From the NCBI RefSeq assembly GCF_030817495.1, contig NZ_JAUSZK010000001.1, positions 5,497,001 through 5,561,000 on the forward strand: 64,000 nt of DNA, given 5' to 3'. The position numbers and the translations under genes are program-made. The stretch is from Streptomyces sp. V3I7. GTDB lineage: Bacteria; Actinomycetota; Actinomycetes; Streptomycetales; Streptomycetaceae. Of this stretch, positions 44,153 through 52,671 are shown piece by piece; within the stretch, counting starts at the first letter, position 1; each line of letters starts with the position of its first letter. The notes beneath the pieces were generated by a model. It had not been told where the DNA came from and made no database searches. It saw only the letters and a list, made by a program, of their open reading frames with translations.

Positions 44153-45487
44153 ATGGACCACCAGCCGACGGCCGCGCCCGCCCTCTCCGCGACCGACCCC
44201 CGCCTCGTGCTCAACGCCCTCGACCACCAGTTCCGCGGTTTCCGCGACTTCTTCTTCGGGCGGACCGCCCCCGCGGGCCCCATCGTCCTCCCGGCCACGC
44301 TCGGCACCCAACTCACCGACGCCACCGAAGCCCTCGCCGACCTGCTGCGCCGCGCCGTACGCAGCCTCGGCGCCGAATGCCTGACCCGGCACCGCGCCCT
44401 CGGCCTCGACGAACGCCTGACGGACTTCTACGGCGACGAGGAGTTCGAGAGCAGATACGCCACGGGCATCGGACGCCCGGACGTGGTGCTCACCGACTCC
44501 GGCTGGAAGTTCCTGGAGTTCAACTTCTGCTCGGCCACCGGCGCGCAGACCTTCGGTCATCTCGTCAACGACCTGTGGCGGCAACTGCTCCCCGAGGACA
44601 CGCTCGGCCGGCTGGTCCTCGCCGACCCGCTGAAGATGCGCAACGACTTCCTGCGCGGCGTGCTCGACGACCTCGGCCTGGACGCGCGCGTGGCACTCGT
44701 CGGCAACCTCGGGGACATCGGCATCGCGAGCCGCCGGTACTACGAGGTCGAACTCGAATCCATGCGCAAGGGCGGGATCGAGGCGGAATACTTCGAGACG
44801 GACGAGTTCCTCGGCTCCGCCGACAGTCGGCGCGGCGAGTTCCCCCTCGTCCTGGAGCGCGTGGTCCCGCAGGAGTGGATCGACGCGGGCAAGGACCCCC
44901 GCCCGCTGCTCGCCATCAAGCGCAGCGGCGCCGTCGTCCTGTCGCCGCAGAGCTCCTACCAGGCCGCCAACAAGCAGCTCTTCGCGCTGCTGTCGACCGG
45001 TCAGGAGTGGATGACCGACGAGGACCGCGAGCTGGTCCGCACCCACATCCCCTGGTCGCGCAGCATCCGCGAGGACACCGTCACCTACGAGGGCGAGACG
45101 CTCGCCCTCACCGACCTGCTGCTGAAGCGGCGGGAGGACTTCGTCGTCAAGCGCTCCGACGGCGACCAGAACTTCGACGTCCACCTCGGCTGGCGGACCT
45201 CCCCGGCCGAGTGGGAGGAGACCATCGCCCGCGCGCGGAAGGCCGGCACCTGGATCGTGCAGGAGGCCGTCCACAGCACCGGGATCCAGGCGGACGTCCT
45301 CGACTGCGACAGCGGTACGTACTCCCGCATCACCACGCGCGGAGTGTTCGGCCCGCTGGTCATGGGCGGCCGGGTGAGCGCCTGCGCGGTGCGTTACGAC
45401 GTGCCCGCGCGCGAGGCCGTGGCACCTCAGGCGGCGCCGCCGAGCATCGTGGGGTCCGTCGGCTGGGACACCGGGGCCGCGGCCTGA
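44153..45487 (+). CDS. Circularly permuted ATP-grasp-like ligase
   Basis: A 444-residue cytoplasmic protein with features of glutathionylspermidine-synthase-like, circularly permuted ATP-grasp enzymes: RPDVVLTDSGWKFLEFNFCSATGAQTFGH (108-136) with E122 and N124, then DLLLKRREDFVVKRSDGDQNFDVHLG (ATP-lysine and glycine loop) and GTWIVQEAVHSTG. Such enzymes join a carboxylate to an amine via an acyl phosphate. CAGGAG overlaps the upstream stop codon and precedes ATG 44153. As the last gene of the right arm, without any NRPS nearby, it is the best candidate for peptide-bond formation (inference). Confidence 0.75.
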   Translation: MDHQPTAAPALSATDPRLVLNALDHQFRGFRDFFFGRTAPAGPIVLPATLGTQLTDATEALADLLRRAVRSLGAECLTRHRALGLDERLTDFYGDEEFESRYATGIGRPDVVLTDSGWKFLEFNFCSATGAQTFGHLVNDLWRQLLPEDTLGRLVLADPLKMRNDFLRGVLDDLGLDARVALVGNLGDIGIASRRYYEVELESMRKGGIEAEYFETDEFLGSADSRRGEFPLVLERVVPQEWIDAGKDPRPLLAIKRSGAVVLSPQSSYQAANKQLFALLSTGQEWMTDEDRELVRTHIPWSRSIREDTVTYEGETLALTDLLLKRREDFVVKRSDGDQNFDVHLGWRTSPAEWEETIARARKAGTWIVQEAVHSTGIQADVLDCDSGTYSRITTRGVFGPLVMGGRVSACAVRYDVPAREAVAPQAAPPSIVGSVGWDTGAAA

Positions 45488-45508
45488 AGTACCGGACGGA
45501 GGAGGCGG

Positions 45509-46183
45509 TCAGTCCTTGTGCCGACCGCTCTCCAGCGCGGCCGCGGCCTGCTTGGCGGCCTTGATGGCGCCCTTGTTGATCTCGTCCGTGGCGGGCGCCT
45601 TCTTCGTCTCGAAGTCGCTGCCGTTGTAGGTGACGATCACCAGGGCGTTGGCGTCCTGGATCATCACGGTGCCCTCGCGCGTCTCCTGCTTGTCCTCGGT
45701 GGTCAGGTTCACCACCGAGTACCCGGCGTCACCGACATCCGGCACGTCCCCGCCGCCGCTCTTCTCCTTGACGCGCTTGTGGTACTCCGTCCGCGCCGCC
45801 TGGTCCGAGACCGAGATCTCGAAGGAGACGTCCAGCCAGCGGTAGTCGTAGCCGTCGAGCGCGTTCCAGGAGCAGGTGCGGCGCCGCTTGGAGTCCGTCG
45901 ACGGGATCTCCCTGCCGGCCGTCTTGGCGCCCGGCACGAGCGACTTGAGCATGGCCGCGGGCACACTGGCGCACGGGGAGGGGGCCGACGCGTACGTCTT
46001 CTTCGCGGCCGGCGCCGACGCCGACGCGCCGGAGGCGGGCTGGGAGGCCGTCGCCTGGTCCGGCTCGTGCTCGGCGGCGGGCGCCGCGGACGGCCCGGAC
46101 GTCAGCGCCCAGCCGGCCGCGGCGAGCACGACGACCGGCGACAGACGCGCGGTGAGAGCGAGCGGCAGAGGGAAATCACGCAC
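45509..46183 (-). CDS. Secreted DUF3558-like protein
   Basis: A 224-residue exported protein: the N-terminal signal (RLSPVVVLAAAGWALTSGPSA) has no lipobox cysteine, then an Ala/Ser/Pro-rich linker, then a domain starting PCASVPAAMLKSLVPGA with a second cysteine in RRTCSWN and ending with a basic His/Lys tail. The two cysteines about 37 residues apart and the CSW motif match DUF3558-type actinobacterial surface proteins. GTG 46183 is chosen to place the signal at the N-terminus (GAGAAG upstream); the longer frame to 46276 is not signal-like. Convergent with the end of the cluster's right arm. Function unknown. Confidence 0.78.
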   Translation of the reverse strand: MRDFPLPLALTARLSPVVVLAAAGWALTSGPSAAPAAEHEPDQATASQPASGASASAPAAKKTYASAPSPCASVPAAMLKSLVPGAKTAGREIPSTDSKRRRTCSWNALDGYDYRWLDVSFEISVSDQAARTEYHKRVKEKSGGGDVPDVGDAGYSVVNLTTEDKQETREGTVMIQDANALVIVTYNGSDFETKKAPATDEINKGAIKAAKQAAAALESGRHKD

Positions 46184-46462
46184 GGCGCACTTCTCGTGGG
46201 GGGTGGGCGCACGGGGGGCGCGCGCGACGGACGGGACGCCAGTCTCACATGACTTGCTGTGGGACGGAAGTGCCAAATCGTCGGGTAACTGTGCCGTGAT
46301 GGTGGAGTGTTGTTGAAAAACGTGCGCTTCGGACGGAACCGGGGCCGTCCGCGAGCTCCGCCGGGGCTGACGACGGGTACCGGCGGGGTGACAAGGGGTA
46401 CCGGAACCCGAAGCGGCGTGCGTACGATCACAAGATCAGCTGCCGCGCAGTGAGGAGCCCGC

Positions 46463-48361
46463 GTGTTCACGACCCGGCCCACCCTCCAGGGCACGTTCGG
46501 CATGGTGTCCTCGACGCACTGGCTGGCCTCGCAGTCCGCGATGGCCGTGCTGGAGGACGGCGGCAACGCCTATGACGCCGCCGTCGCGGGCGCGTTCGTC
46601 CTGCACGTCGTCGAACCGCACCTCAACGGCCCCGCCGGTGAGGTCCCGATCCTGCTCGCCCCCGCGGGCGGCGACGTACGCGTGCTGTGCGGCCAGGGCG
46701 TGGCGCCGGCCGGGGCCACCGTCGCTCACTACCGCGGCCTCGGCCTGGACCTCGTCCCCGGCACCGGCCCCCTCGCCGCCGCCGTGCCTGGCGCCTTCGA
46801 CGCCTGGATGCTGCTCCTGCGCGACCACGGAACGAAGCCCCTCGCCGACGTCCTGAAGTACGCCATCGGGTACGCCGAGCACGGGCACGCGCCCGTGGAG
46901 AACGTCGGGCTGACCGTCGAGAGCGTACGGGAGCTGTTCGAGACCGAGTGGACCTCGTCGGCGGAGGTGTACCTGCCGGACGGCGAGCCGCCCCGGCCCG
47001 GCCGGCTCCTCCGCAACCCCGCCCTCGCCGCCACCTGGAAGCGGCTCCTCGCCGAGACCGAGGACGCGGGCGACCGGGAGGCGCAGATCGAAGCCGCGCG
47101 GGAGGTGTGGCGCTCCGGCTTCATCGCCGAGGCCCTGGTCCGGCAGTCCCGGCGCCCCACCATGGACACCAGCGGCGAGCGGCACACCGGCACGCTGAGC
47201 GAGGCGGACCTGGCCGGCTGGTCCGCGTCGTACGAGACTCCGGCGACGTACGACTGGAACGGCTGGACCGTGTGTAAGGCCGGCCCCTGGAGCCAGGGCC
47301 CCGCCTTCCTCCAGCAGCTCGCCCTGCTGCCGCCCGAGCTGCCCGCCCACGGCTCCGCCGAGTACGTCCACCTGCTCGTCGAGGGCTGCAAGCTCGCCAT
47401 GGCCGACCGCGAGGCCTGGTACGGGGACGCGGCCGACGTCCCCCTCGCCGACCTGCTCGCCGAGCCGTACAACGCGGCACGGCGGGCCCTCATCGGCACC
47501 AAGGCCTCCTACGAGCTGCGCCCCGGCAGCCCCGGTGGGCGCGTCCCGCGGCTGCCCGCCCACGCGCGCGTGCTGCCCGGCGAGGACTCCGGCTGCAACC
47601 CGGCGGCCTCCGACGGCTTCAACCCCATGGGCGTCGGCGAGCCGACGGTGGCGAGGCTGTCCGGGGAGCGGGCCGAGGTGTCCGGCGGGCGGGCCGGGGT
47701 GCCTGGGGAGCGAGCCGGGCTGTCCGGGGAGGCCGAGGTCGGCGCCGACGGCGCCACCCGGGGCGACACCTGCCACCTGGACGTCGTCGACCGCTGGGGC
47801 AACATGATCGCGGCCACGCCCAGCGGCGGCTGGCTCCAGTCCAACCCGGTCGTGCCCGAGCTGGGCTTCCCGCTCGGCACCCGGCTCCAGATGGCCTGGC
47901 TGGAGGAGGGCCTGCCCAACTCCCTCACCCCCGGACGCCGCCCCCGCACCACCCTCACCCCGTCGATCGCCCTGCGTGACGGGATCCCGGTGATGGCGTT
48001 CGGTACGCCCGGCGGCGACCAGCAGGACCAGTGGCAGGTGCACTTCTTCCTCGCCGTCGCCCTGCGTGAGCCGGTCCGCGGCGGCCTCGACCTCCAGGGC
48101 GCCATCGACGCCCCGAACTGGCACAACGACAGCTTTCCCAGCTCCTTCTACCCCCGCGGCCGGCACCCGGGCAGCGTCACCGTCGAGTCCCGCATGGACC
48201 CCGAGGTCGTCGAGGAGCTCCGTCACCGCGGCCATGACGTCACGGTCGGCTTCGGCTGGTCCGAGGGCCGCATGTGCGCGGTGGCCCGGGACCCCGAGAC
48301 CGGCATCCTGTCGGCGGCGGCGAACCCTCGGGGGATGCAGGGGTATGCGGTGGGGCGCTGA
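46463..48361 (+). CDS. Gamma-glutamyltranspeptidase family protein
   Basis: Ntn-hydrolase of 632 residues that matures by self-cleavage before a threonine. The N-terminal part has LASQSAMAVLEDGGNAYDAAVAGAF; the nucleophile is T436 in RGDTCHLDVVDRWGNMIAATPSGGW, and FGTPGGDQQDQWQVHFFL and the C-terminal small-subunit residues follow. No signal peptide is seen, unlike classical GGT, so it is probably a cytoplasmic member acting on gamma-glutamyl or acyl substrates. Directly before the nucleophile lies a four-fold seven-residue repeat (see repeat at 47657) not expected in the family. No operon partner. Confidence 0.9.
   Translation: MFTTRPTLQGTFGMVSSTHWLASQSAMAVLEDGGNAYDAAVAGAFVLHVVEPHLNGPAGEVPILLAPAGGDVRVLCGQGVAPAGATVAHYRGLGLDLVPGTGPLAAAVPGAFDAWMLLLRDHGTKPLADVLKYAIGYAEHGHAPVENVGLTVESVRELFETEWTSSAEVYLPDGEPPRPGRLLRNPALAATWKRLLAETEDAGDREAQIEAAREVWRSGFIAEALVRQSRRPTMDTSGERHTGTLSEADLAGWSASYETPATYDWNGWTVCKAGPWSQGPAFLQQLALLPPELPAHGSAEYVHLLVEGCKLAMADREAWYGDAADVPLADLLAEPYNAARRALIGTKASYELRPGSPGGRVPRLPAHARVLPGEDSGCNPAASDGFNPMGVGEPTVARLSGERAEVSGGRAGVPGERAGLSGEAEVGADGATRGDTCHLDVVDRWGNMIAATPSGGWLQSNPVVPELGFPLGTRLQMAWLEEGLPNSLTPGRRPRTTLTPSIALRDGIPVMAFGTPGGDQQDQWQVHFFLAVALREPVRGGLDLQGAIDAPNWHNDSFPSSFYPRGRHPGSVTVESRMDPEVVEELRHRGHDVTVGFGWSEGRMCAVARDPETGILSAAANPRGMQGYAVGR
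47657..47740 (+). repeat. Four 21-bp coding repeats before GGT nucleophile
   Basis: Four imperfect 21-bp units encode LSGERAE, VSGGRAG, VPGERAG and LSGEAEV. The array ends 27 bp before the codon of the predicted autocatalytic Thr436, in the flexible linker at the C-terminus of the large subunit. Confidence 0.85.
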
Positions 48362-48463
48362 CCGGCCGTACCGGCGGCCTCCGATACCCGCTGTTCACCC
48401 CGATTCCACGCGGTGTACATGGGCCGGGTGGGGATTGTCAGTGGCGCGTGCTCTCATGGAGAC

Positions 48464-49309
48464 ATGATCGAAGAAACGGAAACCATCGAGGAGTTTCTCA
48501 CCCAGCACTCGGCCGACGTCGAAGCGGCGATGCGCGAAGCCGCCGCCGCCGAGATCCTGCCCCGCTTCCGCCGCCTCGCCGAGCACGAGGTGGACCGGAA
48601 GAGCGGCCCGCACGACCTGGTGACGGACGCCGACCGCCTGGCGGAGCAGTACCTGACGAAGAAGCTGGGCGAACTGCTGCCCGGCTCCGTCGTGGTCGGC
48701 GAGGAGGGGGTGCACGCCAACCCCGCGACGTACGACGCGATTCACGGCGACGCGCCCGTGTGGATCGTCGATCCGGTCGACGGCACACGGCAGTTCGTGC
48801 ACGGCAACCCCGGCTTCTGCACGCTGGTCACGCTCGCCCACCGGGGCGTCCCGCTCGCCTCCTGGACGTACGCGCCGGTGCGCGACCAACTCGCCACCGC
48901 CGTACGGGGCCAGGGCGCGTATCTCAACGGCGAACGCCTCGTAGCGGGTTCGCCCGCCCCCGGCGAGGACCTGCGGATCGCCACGTCCCACCCGGACTAC
49001 ACGACGGACGAGCAGAAGCACGCACTGCTCGGCCTGCGCACCGACGGCGCCGCCCCGCGCTTCTGCGGATCCGCGGGGCTGGAGTATCTCGCCATCGCCC
49101 GGGGTGAGTTGGACGCGACCGCCTTCTCCTGGGAAGCCGCCTGGGACCATGCGGCCGGCCTGCTCCTGGTGGAGGAGGCGGGCGGCGCCCACCGCACGCT
49201 CACCGGCGAGCCGTTCCGTATCACGGGCGGCAACGCCCTTCCGTTCACGGCCGCTCGGGACGAGGCGACGGCCCGCCGGGTGGTGGAGCTGCTGAACAAG
49301 GGGGACTGA
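48464..49309 (+). CDS. Inositol monophosphatase-family phosphatase
   Basis: Mg2+-dependent sugar-phosphate phosphatase of 281 residues. Metal motifs are GEEG (with E in VVVGEEGVHAN), WIVDPVDGTRQFVHG and WEAAWDHAAGLLLVEEAGG. This pattern occurs in inositol monophosphatases and in HisN-type histidinol-phosphatases; sequence does not decide. GGAGAC lies immediately before ATG 48464, which is preferred over the GTG at 48413. It stands alone, with a weak hairpin after it. Confidence 0.88.
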   Translation: MIEETETIEEFLTQHSADVEAAMREAAAAEILPRFRRLAEHEVDRKSGPHDLVTDADRLAEQYLTKKLGELLPGSVVVGEEGVHANPATYDAIHGDAPVWIVDPVDGTRQFVHGNPGFCTLVTLAHRGVPLASWTYAPVRDQLATAVRGQGAYLNGERLVAGSPAPGEDLRIATSHPDYTTDEQKHALLGLRTDGAAPRFCGSAGLEYLAIARGELDATAFSWEAAWDHAAGLLLVEEAGGAHRTLTGEPFRITGGNALPFTAARDEATARRVVELLNKGD

Positions 49310-49314
49310 GCACG

Positions 49315-49344
49315 CGGCCGATCCGCTCCACGCCGGGTCGGCCG
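49315..49344. terminator. Weak hairpin after phosphatase gene
   Basis: A 7-bp inverted repeat (CGGCCGA at 49315-49321 and TCGGCCG at 49338-49344) lies just past the stop codon at 49309. The stem is short and has no U-tract. Confidence 0.35.
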
Positions 49345-49402
49345 TCAGCACCCCGGCATATGCTGCCCCCGAGTGGCCACCGGCTGACAAAGGAGTCCGA
49401 AG

Positions 49403-50830
49403 GTGCCGTCGATGCTGGATGCCGTCGTGGTGGGAGCGGGGCCGAACGGACTCACCGCTGCCGTGGAGCTGGCCCGCCGCGGCTTCTCCGTCGCCCTCTT
49501 CGAGGCCCGCGACACGATCGGCGGCGGAGCCCGCACCGAGGAGCTCACGCTGCCCGGCTTCCGGCACGACCCGTGCTCGGCGGCCCACCCCCTCGGCATC
49601 AACTCGCCGGCGTTCCGGGCCATGCCCCTCGAACGGTACGGACTGCGGTGGTTGCACGCCGACCTGCCCATGGCGCACCCCTTCCCGGACGGCACAGCCG
49701 CCGTGCTGGCCCGGTCCGTCGCGGAGACGGCCGCCTCCTTCGGGCCACGTGACGCGGGGGCGTACCGCAGGCTCGTCGCGCCGTTCCTCGCCCGGTGGGA
49801 CACCCTGGCCCGCGACTTCATGTCCCTGCCGCTCAGCGCCCTCCCGCGGGACCCGGTCACCCTCGCCCGCTTCGGCCTGACCGGCCTCCCGCCTTCCACC
49901 TGGCTGATGCGCCGCTTCCACGACGAGCGGGCCCGTACGCTGTTCGCCGGCCTCGTCGCCCATGTCATGGCCCCACTCAACGGCATCGCCACCGGCGCGA
50001 TCGGCTTGGTCTTCGCCCTGGCGGCGCACGCGCGCGGCTGGCCGGTGGCCCGAGGCGGCTCCCAGTCGATCTCCGACGCCCTCGCCGCCTACCTCGAGGA
50101 CCTCGGCGGCACGATCCACACCGACTACCAGGTCAAACGCCTGGACGACCTGCCGCCCGCGCGCGCGTACGTCTTCGACACCTCGCCCACCGCCCTCGCC
50201 CGCATCGCCGACCTCGGCAACTACTACGCCGACTACCGCTACGGCCCCGGCGTCTTCAAGATCGACTACGCCCTCGACGGCCCGGTGCCCTGGACGGCGC
50301 CGGAGGCGCGCACCGCCGGCACCGTACAGATCGGCGCGGACAGCAAGGAGATCGGCGCCGCCCTGCACGCTGTGTCCCGCGAGGGCCGGGTGCCCGAGCC
50401 GCCGTTCCTCATCACCGTGCAGCCCAGCATCGCCGACCCCACCCGGGCGCCCGAGGGCAAACAGGTCTTCTGGGCGTACGCCCATGTGCCGAGCGGCTGG
50501 ACCGGCGACCTCACGGACGCCATCGAGCGCCAACTGGAGCGCTTCGCCCCCGGCTTCCGCGACCGCGTCCTCGCCCGCGCCACCGCGGGCCCGCCCCAGC
50601 TCGCCGCCCACAACGCCAACTACGTCGGCGGCGACATCGGCACCGGCGCGGTCTCCGGCCTCCAGACCCTGCTGCGCCCCAAACTGTCCCTGTCCCCGTA
50701 CACCACCCCGCACCCCGCCGTCTTCATCTGCTCGGCAGCCACCCCACCGGGCCCCGGCGTGCACGGCATGTCGGGCCACAACGCGGCGAAGGCGGTATGG
50801 CGAAGACTGAGACAGACGAGGCAGAGATGA
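49403..50830 (+). CDS. FAD-dependent phytoene-desaturase-like oxidoreductase
   Basis: A 475-residue flavoprotein of the NAD(P)/FAD amine-oxidase/phytoene-desaturase superfamily. The dinucleotide motif is [22 protein letters not shown] at the N-terminus with [21 protein letters not shown] after it, and the C-terminal FAD motif is seen in [26 protein letters not shown] ends 7 nt before GTG 49403. It is coupled to the macrodomain gene by a four-base overlap. No carotenoid genes are near, so the substrate is unknown; members of this branch resemble the pyridine nucleotide-disulphide oxidoreductase PYROXD2 type. Confidence 0.88.
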   Translation: MPSMLDAVVVGAGPNGLTAAVELARRGFSVALFEARDTIGGGARTEELTLPGFRHDPCSAAHPLGINSPAFRAMPLERYGLRWLHADLPMAHPFPDGTAAVLARSVAETAASFGPRDAGAYRRLVAPFLARWDTLARDFMSLPLSALPRDPVTLARFGLTGLPPSTWLMRRFHDERARTLFAGLVAHVMAPLNGIATGAIGLVFALAAHARGWPVARGGSQSISDALAAYLEDLGGTIHTDYQVKRLDDLPPARAYVFDTSPTALARIADLGNYYADYRYGPGVFKIDYALDGPVPWTAPEARTAGTVQIGADSKEIGAALHAVSREGRVPEPPFLITVQPSIADPTRAPEGKQVFWAYAHVPSGWTGDLTDAIERQLERFAPGFRDRVLARATAGPPQLAAHNANYVGGDIGTGAVSGLQTLLRPKLSLSPYTTPHPAVFICSAATPPGPGVHGMSGHNAAKAVWRRLRQTRQR

Positions 50831-51336
50831 CCACCATCAGGCTGGTCCAGGGCGACATCACCCAGCAGAGCGCCGATGCGATCGTCAACGCGGCCAACTC
50901 CTCCCTCTACGGCGGTGGAGGCGTCGACGGCGCCATCCATCGCGGAGGCGGCCCGGCCATCCTCGAAGCCTGCCGAGCCCTCCGCGCCTCCCACTACGGC
51001 AAGGGCCTCCCCACCGGCCAGGCAGTCGCCACAACGGCCGGCGACCTGGACGCGACCTGGGTCATCCACACGGTCGGCCCGGTCTGGTCGTCCACCGAGG
51101 ACCGCTCGGAGCAACTGGCCTCCTGCTACCGCGAGTCGCTCCGCGTGGCCGACGAACTGGGCGCCCGCACAGTCGCGTTCCCGGCGATCTCCACCGGCGT
51201 GTTCCGGTGGCCGATGGACGACGCGGCTCGCATCGCCGTCGAGACGGTGCGGAACACGCCGACCGCCGTTGAAGAGGTGAGGTTCGTGCTCTTCGATGAC
51301 CGGGCGTACGAGGCGTTCGTCCGGCAACTCGGCTAA
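50827..51336 (+). CDS. Macrodomain protein (ADP-ribosyl hydrolase type)
   Basis: A 169-residue single macrodomain. The MacroD-type signature is complete: [35 protein letters not shown] near the N-terminus, and [15 protein letters not shown] in the second substrate loop. Such proteins remove ADP-ribose from proteins or hydrolyse O-acetyl-ADP-ribose. ATG 50827 overlaps the flavoprotein stop (ATGA). A hairpin (51394-51430) lies 58 bp after the stop. It is notable that a sirtuin and an ADP-ribosylglycohydrolase lie 10-13 kb away, though not in the same operon. Confidence 0.93.
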   Translation: MTTIRLVQGDITQQSADAIVNAANSSLYGGGGVDGAIHRGGGPAILEACRALRASHYGKGLPTGQAVATTAGDLDATWVIHTVGPVWSSTEDRSEQLASCYRESLRVADELGARTVAFPAISTGVFRWPMDDAARIAVETVRNTPTAVEEVRFVLFDDRAYEAFVRQLG

Positions 51337-51393
51337 CGGAAACCACGGTGAGATTGACCCATTGGGCCTGACTCCCCTGTCGGACGAGTTCAT

Positions 51394-51430
51394 TAAAGGC
51401 CGGCATCCCAAGCAGGGGCGCCGGCCTTTA
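51394..51430 (+). terminator. Hairpin terminator after macrodomain gene
   Basis: TAAAGGCCGG (51394-51403) and its exact complement CCGGCCTTTA (51421-51430) form a 10-bp stem with a 17-nt loop, ending in a short T-run on the plus strand. Confidence 0.7.
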
Positions 51431-51438
51431 CCGTGTTC

Positions 51439-51798
51439 CTAACGCTGGCTGCCTACCTCCGACCGGGTGGCGGTGAGGTAGGCGAGGGCGGCCATGGCCA
51501 ACGTGATGTGCCGGTACCAGGCGCGGTAGAGCCGGACCTGGTAGTGGTCCAGGCCGCACTCGCCCTTCGCGGTCTGGAAGCACTCCTCCACCGCCCACCT
51601 CGCGGCGGCGACCTTGGCCAGGTCTTTCAGCCGGGAGGTGGCCGGTCCGTAGCAGACGTAGTAGGCGATCTCGGTGGGGTCGCTGATGCTGCGGCGGGCC
51701 AGGACCCAGTGCCCGAACCCGTCTTCCCAGCAGGGGCGGATCGCCACGCGGGCCCAGTCGTAGATCCGCTCGCCGTGCGCGCCTTGCCCGCCCGAGGC
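51439..51798 (-). pseudogene. Transposase C-terminal fragment (IS701-like DDE)
   Basis: About 115 codons of a DDE transposase C-terminus remain: GERIYDWARVAIRPCWE, ...ARRSISDPTEIAYYVCYGP and AKVAAARWAVEECFQTAKGECGLDHYQVR with the terminal acidic residue of the catalytic set, then WYRHITLAMAALAYLTA. The N-terminal two-thirds, including the first two catalytic aspartates, are missing: upstream of about 51798 the DNA switches to a plus-strand LuxR fragment. No terminal inverted repeats were found. It is a dead remnant of an insertion sequence. Confidence 0.75.
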
Positions 51799-52125
51799 CA
51801 GCAGACCGGTGCCGTGCTGGTGCGCGACCCGAGCGTCATCGACTTTCTCGTGGCCGCGTTCGAGCGCGCGTGGTCGCAGGCCATTCCGTTCCCGGTGTCG
51901 TACAGCCGAGACCATGTGGCGACGGTCTCGGACGACCTCAAACTGGCGCTGCTGCGACTGCTCGTCGAAGGCCATGAAGACAAGGTTATTTCGAAGCGTC
52001 TCGGTATCTCCCTGCGCACCTATCAGCGGCACCTAGCCGAGATCATGAAACGCATCGGAGCGCGAAACCGTTCGCACGGCGGCTACCTCGTGCACAAAAT
52101 GCGGCTTCTCTACCGGGACTCCTAG
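51793..52125 (+). pseudogene. LuxR-type regulator C-terminal fragment
   Basis: About 110 codons of the C-terminus of a Streptomyces LuxR/TrmB-type regulator: VLVRDPSVIDFLVAAFERAW, then the HTH LLRLLVEGHEDKVISKRLGISLRTYQRHLAEIMKRIGARNRSHGGY. The DNA-binding domain looks intact, but the N-terminal sensing region is gone, replaced at about 51793 by the transposase remnant. No start codon with a ribosome site precedes it, so it is probably not expressed. Confidence 0.75.
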
Positions 52126-52126
52126 G

Positions 52127-52225
52127 TCAAGTGACTTGAAAAATAACCTTTTTGAGGCTGCAGATCGCTTGGCGGACTGAGAGGATGTCGGCATGGATCT
52201 TGGTCTTCGTGGCGGCGAGCGCCAT
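52127..52225 (-). other. Possible tiny gene fragment
   Basis: A minus-strand frame of 32 residues ending SLKKVIFQVT and then TGA, in AT-richer DNA than its surroundings (52130-52160). It looks like the C-terminal end of some protein, possibly another mobile-element remnant, but I cannot assign it. It lies between the LuxR and SDR fragments. Confidence 0.25.
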
Positions 52226-52244
52226 GGGGGAGGGTGACGCCCTG

Positions 52245-52601
52245 GGTCTCGTTCTGTCGGGCACCGTACGTCAGCCGGTCGCCGGGCTCGCACTGTCCAA
52301 TGGACTGCGCCCCGGCCTCGCCATGACCGCGAAGGCGCTCGCGGACGAACTGGGGCCCCGGGGAATCCGGGTCTTCGGCCTCCTGCCTTCGCAGATCGAT
52401 ACGGAGCGAGTTGCCGAACTCGATTCCCTGACCGGGAACGCGGATGCCGCGCGAACCCGGAACTGCGGAGCCATCCCATTGCGCCGTTATGGCCGTCCGG
52501 AGGAATTCGGCAAGGTGGCGGCTTTCCTTCTCTCTCCGGCGGCTTCGTATCTCACCGGATTGATGGTTCCCGTCGACGGCGGAGCGCTTCGCCACCTCTG
52601 A
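52245..52601 (+). pseudogene. Short-chain dehydrogenase C-terminal fragment
   Basis: The C-terminal half of an SDR (3-oxoacyl-ACP-reductase-like): LALSNGLRPGLAMTAKALADELGPRGIRV, PLRRYGRPEEFGKVAAFLLSPAASYLTG and VPVDGGA. The N-terminal Rossmann glycine motif and the catalytic YxxxK are absent; codons before 52245 do not look like SDR sequence. It cannot be active and is the third truncated gene in a row. Confidence 0.8.
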
Positions 52602-52671
52602 CCCTTCCTGCCTTTGTGTCCTTGTATCTGAAATGCTCCCATTGTGTCAAGATTGAGAAAGCAGCTGTCTG

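Noticed and set aside
45506..45531. Hairpin GCGGTC/GACCGC as terminator between the right arm and the DUF3558-like gene
   Set aside because: Only a 6-bp stem overlapping the end of the DUF3558-like coding sequence; too weak to call.
41665..45564. A 1299-codon plus-strand open frame
   Set aside because: It runs in an alternate frame across three well-supported genes and is low-complexity Arg/Pro/Ala, as expected of GC-rich shadow frames.
51439..52032. A 197-codon transposase frame
   Set aside because: Only its C-terminal 115 or so codons resemble a transposase; the first part is the antisense of the LuxR fragment.
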